Shown one piece after another: positions 47,457 through 58,500 of a stretch of 64,000 nt of DNA. Numbering within the stretch: position 1 is the first letter of the stretch; every line of letters starts with the position of its first letter. The stretch spans positions 2,037,652 through 2,101,651 of the forward strand of contig RPFO01000167.1 of NCBI GenBank assembly GCA_009746045.1, written 5' to 3'. The stretch is from Mesostigma viride. Its lineage: Eukaryota; Streptophyta; Mesostigmatophyceae; Mesostigmatales; Mesostigmataceae. The notes beneath the pieces are model-generated. The model was not told the DNA's origin, made no database searches, and saw nothing but the letters and a program-made list of their open reading frames with translations. The translations under genes were made by a program, and so were the position numbers.

Positions 47457-50400
47457 ATGATTAGGGTTAACAGACGACACCACGCTCGCGCACACAGCCA
47501 CGTGCACGGTAACGGGCATAGCCATGCACATGGCGATGTGCCTCGCGATCCCGGGGTTCACAAGGGGCACCAGGAAAAATGCCAGGGCGACTGCGCACAT
47601 ACGCCGGCTGTCAGTGCTCCGCCCGCCGCTAGCCCAATTCAATCGCCCAAGCCCCCGGGCGTGTCATGTTTTCCGAACAAAATGCTGCTGCTGCGATCAC
47701 GACGACCCTGCGTGGCCTTCTTTCTAGCGGTGTTCTGCGTGCTTCTTGTATCAATATGGACGGCGATATTGATGACGTTAGACCAGCAGAAATGGAAGGA
47801 AGCGAGCCAATTGGGCAAGCAGTGGCTGGAAGTGGGCTGCCTGTCCGTAATTGTGGCTCTATTCGGGTCTGTCCTTTTCCATGACTTCACAAAGCGGGGC
47901 ATATTTCAAACCTGCACGGGGCAGACGGGCGGTAGTGTCTGGCAGCTGCTGCACGTGGCCGTGGGGCTTCGGCGGGGCTCGGCGGCGCCCGCAGTGGAAA
48001 ACGGTCACCCTGCTGGCGCATCTCAGAACGGCCAGCTGGCGGCGACTCCATCTACGGACGTCGTTACCCCGCCAGCGGATAGAGTTGCGGCCACTTTGGC
48101 TTCGTTGACACCTGGCGATCGTGCTCTCGCGGGGGACAGCTCCGATCTATCTTTAGCAGAGGACGAGGTTGTGGCCCGGCTGGTGACGGCAGGGCTAATT
48201 CCGTCGCACTCATTGGAGTCGAGGCTGGGCGACGAGGAGCGTGCGGCCAGGGTACGTGGGACACAGGGGGGTTGTTGACAGTTCCTGCTAAGATTGCTCT
48301 AGGTTTATCCAAATAATGGGTAGGTGTGTGTTTGCTTACGGTAAGCTGTTCTTCTTTTGGTAGACCTAGAAGGAGAACCGTGAAGTGGACAGTAAGCCAC
48401 ACGAAGCAAGTGCGTGGAATGCAGGAAGGCATGTCATGTCCATATGCAGGTGTAGCATGTCATGTCCATTTGCAGGCATGGCATTACTATGCTATAGTGA
48501 CCATGGTATCCAGCAGACCACCAGCGCAGGCATGGCATCATTATGCTATAGTGACCATGGTACCTGGCAGACAACCTGTGCAGGCATGGCATTACTATGC
48601 TATAGTGACCATGGTATCCATGAGACCACCAGCGCAGGCATGGCATTACTATGCTATAGTGACCATGGTACCCAGCAGACCACCAGCGCAGGCGTGGCAT
48701 GTCACATGGTGGTGGCATGTGTGATGCAGAAGAGCTGTAAACCGCAGGCACATGAATAAGATAGAATGTGAGCAAGTAGAAGTCTTCGTTGTTAGCCCAT
48801 TGTGTATGTTATTTCATGATGATATAAGTCTAGTACCCCGTGGCATGCCTCTGCGCACGACGCGCTAGTACTTGCTGATGAGTATCTATATCGCGTACTA
48901 CGACTACTACTTGAGTTTACTATATGATGTTTTTTTTTTCTATGTATATGTATTTTACTATATGATGTATTATATTTTACTATATGATGTATTTTTTCTA
49001 TGTATGTATTTTACTATATGATTTATTTTATTTTACTGTAGGATAGGCACATGTGGCATGGATCACCAAACACTGTGCTGATTATTCACAAGGCGGCCTG
49101 TTCTAGAATCAACAGACGTTAGCGTTGGTTTGGAATTGGGATGCCAGAATCATCTTGGAGCGCCTGGTCATCACAGTGCGTTCTGGTTGGCCGCCATCGC
49201 ACCCATCCGCTTGCCCTCGTGTATTGTACTCATTTATAGTACTCCCTTATAGGACCATCTATAGTACTCCCTTACAGGACTCATTTATAGGACTCATTAC
49301 CAATAGGATGCAGACGCCAGAAGTCGCACGATGGGCAATCCACAGGCAGAGACTGCCTGCAGCCGCACGTAGCTACCACCACAGACACCACAATAGCACG
49401 ATTTGTGGCTACAATCACAGCTACGATCGCCCGCATGGAATTGGGGAGGATGCATCCCACACAGCAAACGAAACACAGGTCCCAACACCACCCCCACACG
49501 GCCAGCCCCGAGTTTTCATGCCCAACCCCACCCACCCATCCACCCACCCACCCACCCACCCACTCACCCACCCACCCACCCACCCACCCACCCACCCACC
49601 CACCCACCCACCCACCCACCCACCCACCCACCCACCCACCCACCCACCCACCCACCCACCCACCCACCCACCCACCCACCCACCCACCCACCCACCCACC
49701 CACCCACCCACCCACCCACCACCCACCCACCCACCCACCCACCCACCCACCCACCCACCCACCCACCCACCCACCCACCCACCCACCCACCCACCCACCC
49801 ACCCACCCACCCACCCACCCCACCCACCCACCCACCCACCCACCCACCCACCCACCCACCCACCCACCCACCCACCCACCCACCACCCACCCACCCACCC
49901 ACCCACCCACCCACCCACCCACCCACCCACCCACCCACCCACCACCCACCCATCCAAATGACAATCACAACCCAAACCATGTCCCCCCTTTCCCCCATCC
50001 CAAAACCCAAACCCACCCCACCAGGTCCGCTGCCGCGCGATCGAGATCCGCACGGGCGCGACACTTAGCGCGCTCCCCTTGGCCGGGCTCGACTACAAGC
50101 TCATCAACGGCGCGTGCTGCGAGATGGTCATCGGCCATGTCCAGCTCCCCGTGGGCATGGCAGGCCCACTCCTCGTGGACGGGCGCACCTACATGGTCCC
50201 GATGGCCACCCTGGAGGGAGGCCTCGTCTACGCGACATGTGTCGGCTGCCGAGCCATCACCCAATCGGGGGGCTGCTCCGCCCGAGTGACGGCGGCCGGC
50301 ATGACGCGCGCCCCGGTGGTCTGCTTCCCGACCATGCTGCAAGCATTAGCGTGCAAGCAGTGGGTGGAGGACGAGGAGAACCAGCAGGTGCTGGCCGCAA

Positions 50401-52698
50401 AGTTTGCGACGACGAGCCGGTTCGGCCGGCTCAAGCGCATTGAGTGCAAGCTGTCGGGCCGGTACCTGTTCCTCCGGTTTGTTGCGTCCACGGGCGACGC
50501 GATGGGCATGAACATGGTGTCCAAGGGCGTCGCCGCAGCGCTCACGTACCTGCAGGTAATATGAGCATGCCATTGAAACCAAACCCTCGAACCCGTTCTC
50601 ACGCATTTGGGTCGTCGCCACCACCAAACACCACTACACAGGGAGCGGCGGCGCTCACGCACCTGCAGGTAACATAGATAGGATGTATCGTGCATACAGA
50701 TAGGATGCATACAGATAGGATGAAAACAGATAGGATGCATACAGAGAGGATGCAAACAGATGGGAGGCATACAGATAGGATGCATACAGATAGGATGCAG
50801 ATAATTCCATGGCCTCGCAAGGTGACCTGGGGCTGGTTTCCAACTTTTCTTACCCGTGGCTTTCATTGGAGGGCTCGGTTGTGGGGGGGCTCACGTGGCT
50901 GGGAGTGGGACATGGTAAAGGTAAAAAGGAGGTATTACTAGATGTTCATAGTGCTAGTTAGCATACACATTTTTTACGTTCTCCTGTTTCACGTTTTTCA
51001 TCTATTTTGCATTGTCCTATATGCTCGCTGGTCTCGTGTGAAGTCTTGCCGGTGCAGCACTACTACTGTTGGCGCATCCTCAACAATATTGGTTTCTGTG
51101 CTGTACTTGTCGTCGCTTATTGACGCCTGTGTCGTAGTGGGGTCGACAGTGTTTTTAACGCTTGTTAAGAGCGAGTACTTGCATCTCCGCAGGTTTCATT
51201 TACTTGCAGTGTGAACAGCAGCAGCTTTAGCCCAGTGTTGAATTAGCCCAGTATCTGTTTCTCAAAGTAGTGTACGCAGTGTTGTGGTTCATCAAAGCAG
51301 GAAAAGTAGTGCTGGCAGCGTTACTTCCTCATAGTTCACGTTTTGTTGCTCCGCAACCCTATTCGGTTTTGGATTCCATGCCTGCGCACTTGCCCCTAGT
51401 GCAGCAAGATCTCCTCCCTCCCTCCCACCCACCCTTCCACTTCCCCATTTCGGCCCCGCCTGTCCCCCCTCCCTGCCCCTCTGTTTTTCTCCCTGCTTTC
51501 TCACCCTGTTCCACCCTGTCGACTGACCAATGACACCATGACTGCAGACCTGAACGCCACAGACACTGGCATGGACATCACCGCCACCACACAACACTAC
51601 GAAGGTGTTATGCGCAGCATCACGCTATGTACATAGCACACTATATATGTAGTGCGTGATGCTATCATACGGATTCGCAAAGCAACCCCTTATGCAGGGC
51701 GTAGCATCACACCACTACCGCCCTAAACCCTAAACCCTAAACCCTAAACCCTAAACCCTAAACCCTAAACCCTAAACCCTAAACCCTAAACCGAAAGGGA
51801 TCCCCAACAACACATCCCTTCCGCGAAACGGATACCGCAAAACATCCCTAACATTACCAACACAACTCGAACGAAAACCCACAATCATCGCCGCCACCAC
51901 AAAACCAACGTCATGGACTCCACCAGCACCAGGGCGAGTTTTGACGACATGCGCCCTATCGCTACCCTCGCACCCCTATCGATACCTTCGCAGTTTTCCT
52001 CATGCATTTGGGTTGCCACCGCCACCAAACACCACAACACACGACAGGGCGAGTTTGACGACATGCAGGTGGTGAGCATCTCGGGCAACTACTGCGCCGA
52101 CAAGAAGTGCACCTCGGTCAACTGGATCATGGGCCGCGGCCGATCCGTCGTCGTCGAGTCCCTCCTCACCGAGCGCCAGCTGTCCGCGGTCCTCCAGACG
52201 ACCGCGAAGGCCATGGCCGAGGTCAACGTGGCCAAAAATTTCGTCGGCTCGGCGATGGCAGGGTCCCTGGGCGGGTTCAACGCGCACGCGGGTAACATGG
52301 TCGAGGCCGTCATGCTCGCGTGCGGGCAGGATCCCGCGCAGAACGTGGAATCCAGCAGCTGCATGACGCACATGGAGGTGGTCGGGCCGGGGCAAAAGGA
52401 CCTGCTGGTGTCTGTCACGTTGCAGGCGCTCGAGGTGGGCACCGTGGGCGGGGGGACGATCATCCCGGGCCAGCGGACCGCGTTGGAGATGCTCGGGGTC
52501 AAGGGGGCTGACTTGGACCAGCCGGGGGGTCACGCGGACACCCTTGCCCGCATCATCGGGGCCACAGTGCTCGCGGGGGAGATTGGCCTCATGGCGCTCC
52601 TCACGCAGAAACCGGGCGCAAAGGAGACGGCGGAGGTGCAGGACACGGCGCCGGACTACCGCCGCATGCTCATTCGCACGTACTCCGCGGGGTTCTGA
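47457..52698 (+). CDS. HMGR: HMG-CoA reductase, class I plant type (3 exons)
   Basis: Exons are 47457-48251, 50025-50555 and 52048-52698, phase 0, giving about 658 aa. The enzyme reduces HMG-CoA to mevalonate with NADPH at the ER, the committed step of the mevalonate pathway. The N-terminus is His-rich (aa 8-27), followed by two membrane segments (about aa 84-106 and 124-144), as in plant HMGRs. The linker motif SHSLESRLGDEERAARVR spans the exon 1/2 junction. Catalytic-domain motifs are EMVIGHVQLPVGMAGPLLVD, ATLEGG (Glu329), STGDAMGMNMVSKG, CADKKCTSVNWI (Lys461), GQDPAQN (Asp537) and GTVGGGT (NADPH binding). The C-terminus diverges after LAGEIGLMALLTQ, and the family's catalytic His motif (HM..NRS) is not found in any frame of the last exon. 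The start is the first in-frame ATG; upstream in-frame codons are GTG/TTG only. Confidence 0.92.
48440..48720. repeat. About 60-bp minisatellite in HMGR intron 1
   Basis: Four to five copies of a unit containing GCAGGCATGGCATTACTATG, CTATAGTGACCATGGTA and CAGCAGACCACCAGC. Confidence 0.9.
48930..49045. repeat. AT-rich tandem repeat in HMGR intron 1
   Basis: Several copies of TTTTACTATATGATGTATT with spacers of CTATGTATGTA. Confidence 0.8.
49518..49956. repeat. (CACC)n array upstream of the HMGR exon 2 acceptor
   Basis: About 440 bp of CCCA tetranucleotide repeat with three phase-shifting deletions (near 49718, 49817 and 49882). It lies about 70 bp before the exon 2 acceptor and is purely C/A on the sense strand. 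The long Thr-His-Pro frames here are artefacts. Confidence 0.95.
50642..50668 (+). other. Splice-bounded 27-nt echo of the HMGR exon 2 end
   Basis: Within intron 2, an ACACAG acceptor-like site is followed by 27 nt translating to GAAALTHLQ and a GTAACA donor. Exon 2 itself ends AAALTYLQ then GTAATA. The length is a multiple of three and the frame is open, so inclusion would add nine residues before GEFDDMQ. Whether it is spliced in is unknown. Confidence 0.5.
50690..50802. repeat. Short tandem repeat in HMGR intron 2
   Basis: About eight copies of a 15-bp unit like AGGATGCATACAGAT. Confidence 0.9.
51721..51790. repeat. Interstitial telomere-type array (CCCTAAA)10
   Basis: Ten perfect CCCTAAA units inside HMGR intron 2, ending in CCGAAAGGGA. 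CCCTAAA is the complement of the plant-type telomere repeat TTTAGGG. Confidence 0.95.
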
Positions 52699-53580
52699 TG
52701 CCTTTGAAGAATGGAGGGGTCCTGATTATATGATTCGCGAGGCTGACACCGGAGGGGGGTTGGGGTCACTAATGCTAAACGTTGCCTTTGAAAATGGAGT
52801 CGTTTCACATCCTCACGATGTGTCTGTTCTGGGATAGGAAAAGAAATACCCCTGCCCGAGGATTCTTGAAATTGGCTTCTGAGGCTTATCCGCACGCACG
52901 CTGCCGACCTCTTGAGTCGGCCACAGCGTGGGGCGGCTTGTTCTCACGTGTTCGGCTGGCTTTTAATGCTCCTAGAAACGGAGTCTCCCATTGGGATGAA
53001 CTAGGCTTTGCGAGGGCGACCCCTTAATCTCTCTTAGGGGTAGTTCTAGGAACTAGGGACTCATCTATGGACCTGTCTACGGACTTGTCAGGATGACGCT
53101 TGGAGGGCTTGGTGGAATGGTGTATGACCTGGGATATGGAGCGCACATGGAGCATAGCCCTGGGAGAGGGGTTGCACATGCAGAGCACTATTGCCTGACT
53201 TGTCCCATGGAAAGACTAGCTTGATCTTATGGTTTCAGATAGAGGGTTTTATATGGGTAGTTTGGGAAGGGGCAAGAGCAAAGGAATGGCCCCACGTCCA
53301 CCGAGACAAAGACTCAAGCATTTTGGTCACAAATAGGAAGTTCTGTTTCGTTGTTGGATGAAAGCAGAAGATGTTGCATGCGGAATGTCTCACATGCCCG
53401 CACTTGTGCCCTTCGCACAGCACTTCCCCTTTGGCAGGAGGGTCTGGAAACTAGAATTTTAGAATACGGTTAGAAATGTCTGGGCAGTTAACTGGAATGG
53501 TGGGCTCGTTGTTTGGTCTTTGGATAATGCCATGCTTTGTAAACTTTGATCTTTCGACTATGATGAATAGTAAGTGAGAC
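52699..53580. other. HMGR 3' flank
   Basis: No gene. The only frames are short. It includes the presumed HMGR 3' UTR and a spacer before the LINE at 53590. Confidence 0.4.
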
Positions 53581-53948
53581 AACTATCAATGAGACAACCA
53601 GCGCAGGCCAGACATCGGGAGAATCCGGACCATGGTAGCTCGAGCCTGCCGTCATCTGGTCCACGTTTTCGAGTCGTTCAGGATGATGAATTTATGAATG
53701 GAGATGGAAATGTGTAGCATTGTACATTGAAATTATGGCTGGCTTACGTGTAGAGCGACTAGATGACCTAGACGGTGGGGCCGGAAACAGTTTGCTTTCA
53801 ATATCAGGGCGTGTGTTTCGAGCCTAACTGGCCGGAAGTGTCTAGTGGTGAGCACCATTGCTGCGATCGCTCTCCCACCATTTACGAGGAAATACCCGCA
53901 AATGGAAAACCACTGAAAAGGTCTAGCTAGTCAGTCATTACGTTAGCC

Positions 53949-54477
53949 ATGCCATGTAACTTGCAGGAGGGCTGCCTTGCCACTGACGACGTTGTCCACC
54001 CCTTCACTTTGAAGGAACTGGACGGCGCGCTTGCTCGCCTGCGGTACGATGCGGCGGTCGGTGCTGACCACCTTTCTGCCGAGCTGCTGAAGACCCCTGA
54101 TCCGGCGGTTAGGGATCTTCTGCTGGCGTTCTGCAACCGTGTCCTGCTTTCTGACGAGCCTCCGCCTGCTGAGTGGCAGACGGCCATCCGCGTCATGCTG
54201 TACAAGAAGGGCTCTGCTGCTGACCCCGGTAACTACCGGGGTGTCTGCCTCCAGAGCGCCGCGCTGAAGGTCTTCATGCGCATGATGCTGCACAGGCTCC
54301 GCGCCGCGCTGGACCCACACCTGGATGAGTCTCAGATGGGTTTCCGTCGTTGTCGTAACACTGTCATGGCTGTGTTTGTCGCGCGCCGGTTGATGGAGGA
54401 GGTGCGTCGCCTTCCCCCTGACAGTTTGCCGCTGGTCTTCATTTTTGTTGACTATATCAAGGCCTTTGACACGGTCC
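53949..54477 (+). pseudogene. LINE reverse transcriptase, N-terminal part
   Basis: The frame carries the early RT blocks: FTLKELDGALARLRYDAAVG, PAEWQTAIRVMLYKKG, NYRGVCLQSAALKVF and the palm motif VFIFVDYIKAFDTV with the first catalytic Asp. It continues without a stop into the inserted element, making a 382-codon fusion frame that ends at 55097. Confidence 0.8.
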
Positions 54478-55491
54478 CCGAGATCGCCGAGCGAACGGCC
54501 ACCATCGCCGCCCAACCTGCTGGTAGGGCTAGCGATGACCCCTCGACTCGCGCCTCCTGGGCGGACCTGCTCAAGAGCCAGACATCCTCTACCACGACCG
54601 CCATCACCACCAAGCTCCAGGAGCTGGAAGACACGCGCCGCGAGGCCGCTGACCGCGACCGTCGCCGCTGCCGGGTCATCCTCAGGCGCTTCGACATGCC
54701 GCCGGAGGAGACCCCAGACTCTCTTCTCGACGAGCTGAAGAAACAGCTCTTGGCGTGCATGCAGCTGCCAGGTGCGATACTGCAGGGCGCCTACCGCCTG
54801 CCCCATCCACGGGCCAAGGCTGGGCCCCCTCCAGTGGTCCTCACCTTCAGCGACATCACAGCCCGAGTTCGGTTCCTCTCTCGCCGCAAGAAGCTGGTGG
54901 ACACCTCCTGGTCGCTTGACGACGACCTGACGCCAGCCCAGCAGCAGCAACGCCGCGATCAGTGGCCCGACTACATCCGCCACAAGACCAAGCCCGAGAA
55001 GCCCCAAGTGTACTGGCGGCCGGGGCGGGGACCTCTATGTCAACAAGAAACTGTGGAAGCCCCCCCGGGCTTCCCCGGGATAGAGCACTCCAGCTAGTTG
55101 TCTAGATGGGGGCAATCGATGATGGGATAGCTTAGGCATTACAGCACTTGAAACGATATTAGCGCACAGCGTTATAGTAACTTCAATTAGCTCTGGCCAT
55201 TGTGGCCATCAGCTTGCGCCTTAATTAGCCGACGTCTTGAGCCCACCTCACATTTGTAGCATAAGCTATGCGTCAGCCTACCTATGGTATTGCACTGGTT
55301 GTATTGCACCCACAGTGTTGCGCCCCGGCACCATGCCGTGGAGAGAGCACTCTGTGGCCTGCCCACCTGCGGCAGTGAGAGAAGCTAGGGCGCCCTCGCT
55401 CCTTCTCGCTGTGTAGATAGGGTTGAAGGTTCCTTTACTCTGTATTGGCACCCACGTGACGCAGTCACGTGCTTATTAATTAATTAATTAA
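54478..55491 (+). mobile_element. 5'-truncated ORF1-bearing retroelement inserted in the RT gene
   Basis: It is flanked by the 12-bp duplication TTGACACGGTCC (54466-54477 and 55492-55503) and ends in (TTAA)n at 55475-55491. It carries a diverged ORF1 C-terminus (HPRAKAGPPPVVLTFSDI; DDDLTPAQQQQRRDQWPDYI) to the stop at 55097, then about 375 bp of 3' UTR. A short match to the 3' UTR end (CCCACGTGACGCAGT) also occurs at 31081. Confidence 0.85.
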
Positions 55492-55577
55492 TTGACACGG
55501 TCCTCTGGGAGGCTCTTTGGGCCATCCTAGCTCTGGATCGAGTGCCACCTGCGTTTATTGCTGCCATTCGCCGGCTG
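55492..55577 (+). pseudogene. LINE reverse transcriptase, middle fragment
   Basis: Only 86 bp, reading DTVLWEALWAILALDRVPPA then FIAAIRRL. It is the palm segment following KAFD, stranded between the two insertions. Confidence 0.8.
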
Positions 55578-58500
55578 GTGATATACCTTAATGGTGCTGG
55601 TGATATAGGGCACGAGCCACGAGCCACGAGGTAGCCATGGCTGACGGCGGAGCTCATAACTTTCACGTTTGAGCCCCAAATTCAGCTGTGAATATCACTA
55701 TCGCTTCGTCTTTCTAAGACGCACATGCTGATATAATTTTCCGAATCTAACACGCAATATATGACGAGCAAACGTCCCGTTGACGCAACGCAGTTTGGCG
55801 GATGCGCTCGCCCATGAAAATGCGGCAGCTGCGGCTGCAGCTTCGCCATCAGGTCCGGCAGGCAGCGGTGACACTAGTCGTGCACTGGTGGCCACCCAGC
55901 AACCTCCCGGGCTTAATGCCTCGCCATCGGCATCGCCTGACCCGAAACGCACCCGCCCAGCCGACAAAACAGGATGGTCCCGCCCCTCGGAACCGCGCTT
56001 TCGGCACCACCCTTTCAAGGTCGATGATCACGACTGGAACAACATGTCTCCTGACGATGCTATGGACTGCATCTTCTTCGGGGACTACGCCTCGCTTTAC
56101 GACCTGTGCATCCATCTCTCCGACCAAGGTCGCCTCCTCTGCAGCAACGGCAGCCCCTGGCTAGCCCACGGCGCCATGCTTGGCTGCCCCCGCCCCGAAC
56201 TCCAGCATGCACGCCGTCCTCAACTCCCTTCTCCAGCGCTCTGACGGCGAGATCTGGGCTCCATCCATCTCCGCCTCCACCCTCCGTTCCATCCTCACGG
56301 AAGCCTTTCAGCAGCACGTGACCCCCCTTGCTGCTGACGTCGCAGCATGCAATGGGTGGCACGCTGGCTGCTGAACTTCCTCACATTTCCGCCGCTGCCG
56401 CCTCCACCTCCACTGCCATTTCCGCCTCCACTGCCGACATCAAAGCCCAGCTCCTCGACCTCGACCAACGCCTTCAAGCCACCGCCAACGCCCTTGAGAG
56501 CTTGCATGACACCGCCGGCCTCACCGCCCAGGCGGTGAAGGACATCGCCGCCCAGCCGGCGCCTGCTGGCCCGGCCGGCGATGCTCCCTCCACCTGGGCG
56601 GACTTGCTTAAGCAGCACACCACCTCCACCACCTCCACCATCTCGGCACAACTCAAGCAACAAGCCCTCGACCTTCGCGAGGAAACCGACATCGCCCGGC
56701 GCAGCCACAATGTCATCGTCAAGCACTTCGACCAGCCGGCAGGTGAGACCTCCACGAGCCTTCTTGAGGCATTTAAGCGCGACATTCTTGCCCCCATGCT
56801 ACTCACTGGTGAGCTGGACATGTCGGCTGTCCGCCTCCCCCGCGCGCGGGGGAAGGCTGGCCCGGCACCCTTGCTCCTCACCTTTAAGTACATGGCGGAC
56901 AAGCTGTCGTTCCTTAACCCCTAAATGGTCTTGCTGCCGATTTTCCGCCAAAAATCGAGTTCCAGCCGATGCATCGGCCCCTTCTCGGGGGACCAGATGC
57001 CGCGAAATCTATTGAGAATTAGGAAAAGTTTAGCTGAGAAGATCGAAAGTTTATAAGTTTCTTCACAGCATGGTATATGGGTTTGCATACTTCTGACAAA
57101 GTTATAGAGGTGTTCTGGCCGGTCAAAGTACAAGGGGTCAGGGTACTTTTTCACGTACATCGTGCATTCCGGAAAACAACGACCTGGCCATGGCGGCTTG
57201 CGCCCACGCATGGCATTTACGTTTGCGTTCGAATTTTCTGGCCAAACTTAGGATATTGTTTTTATACGTCCTAAAGATCATACAGGCCAATTTTTGGTTC
57301 GCGGGAATGCCATTTGATAGGTGTCGGCAGCGTTCTTGCTGGAAAAAACTGCGATCAGGCCGGACGATAGAAACGTTGACAGCAATACCTTTCCGGCGTA
57401 TTTTAAAGGATATATCGGTTTCTTTGTACTTTTTATGATACACAGTAGTCGTAAACGTGCAAGGGTGGCCAGAAATCGCCGAATCCAGCGACCATGCTGC
57501 ACAACTTTGGTGTGCCGAAATGCGCCATTTTGCGGCCACCGCCTGGGCCAAGGTAACGCCATCCATGCCTGGTAAAGCTTAAGCATCGTTTTCCTATCGA
57601 TGTTTGACGTTTATATGTACGTTCTAGCTTGTGTAGCACATTCTTTTTGCATTATTCATGCTCTTTCTTGACCCTGGCCTGGCCCCTTTCTAAAACACCC
57701 TTCTTGGATGCTTCCCTCAGTCAGTTGACCTGCCACAGGGTGATGGTGATAAGTTTTAGAGGCTGTATGGGTTTGAATACCTCCATATATGTTTGTTATA
57801 CATTTCCCATACACATATTGCATGAGTGTGAGGCAGTTGGCTGGTCTCTGTGGCATCATCAAGCACGTAACTGGTGAGTAAAAGCTTCCCATGGACAGCA
57901 TGTGCCACCAGGTGTGCTGGCCATCACCTGGCAAGCTATAGCAGCTTAGGCCTAGTTTATCCTTGCTAGGGCAGGCTGAAATAGGCTCAACATCACTAGT
58001 TTGTTGGTGGCTGCCTCCTAGAATGCATGCCTTGCGTAGGGTATCCGTACCACGTTACCTACGTGCATGGACAAGGTAGCACCTGCACATAGGTGCCATG
58101 TAAGGGCAGTGTGATGATGCAGTTATGTTTCCCCATCATTGTGGAAGGGAAATGTATTGTTTGGCATGGTTGGTGGCCATATTAGTAGGTAGTATGCCCA
58201 CCCCTACCCCCTTGGTTGCTTTTTACCAACGGTACCCCTAAGGGCTGTACTGGGTGTAACTGCTGGTATACCCACCCAAATGATGACCCCAATGGCTCAA
58301 ACTGTTCAGCAACTAATTGTTTATCATCCCTGAAGTGGTAGGTGCCTAGCTCTTATAACATAATTCAAAATGCACATTCTACCAAAAATGAAAACGCGCG
58401 TCTTGACCCCCCTGACTTTGACGGCAGTTATATATGGCCTACCCTGCATATATGTGAGGTTGTGATATACCAACCCGAAGGGCAACTCATGGACATGCTT

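Noticed and set aside
49125-50342. Thr-His-Pro and Gly-Trp-Val repeat proteins over the CACC array
   Set aside because: Frames exist on both strands and all phases of a tetranucleotide repeat lying in HMGR intron 1.
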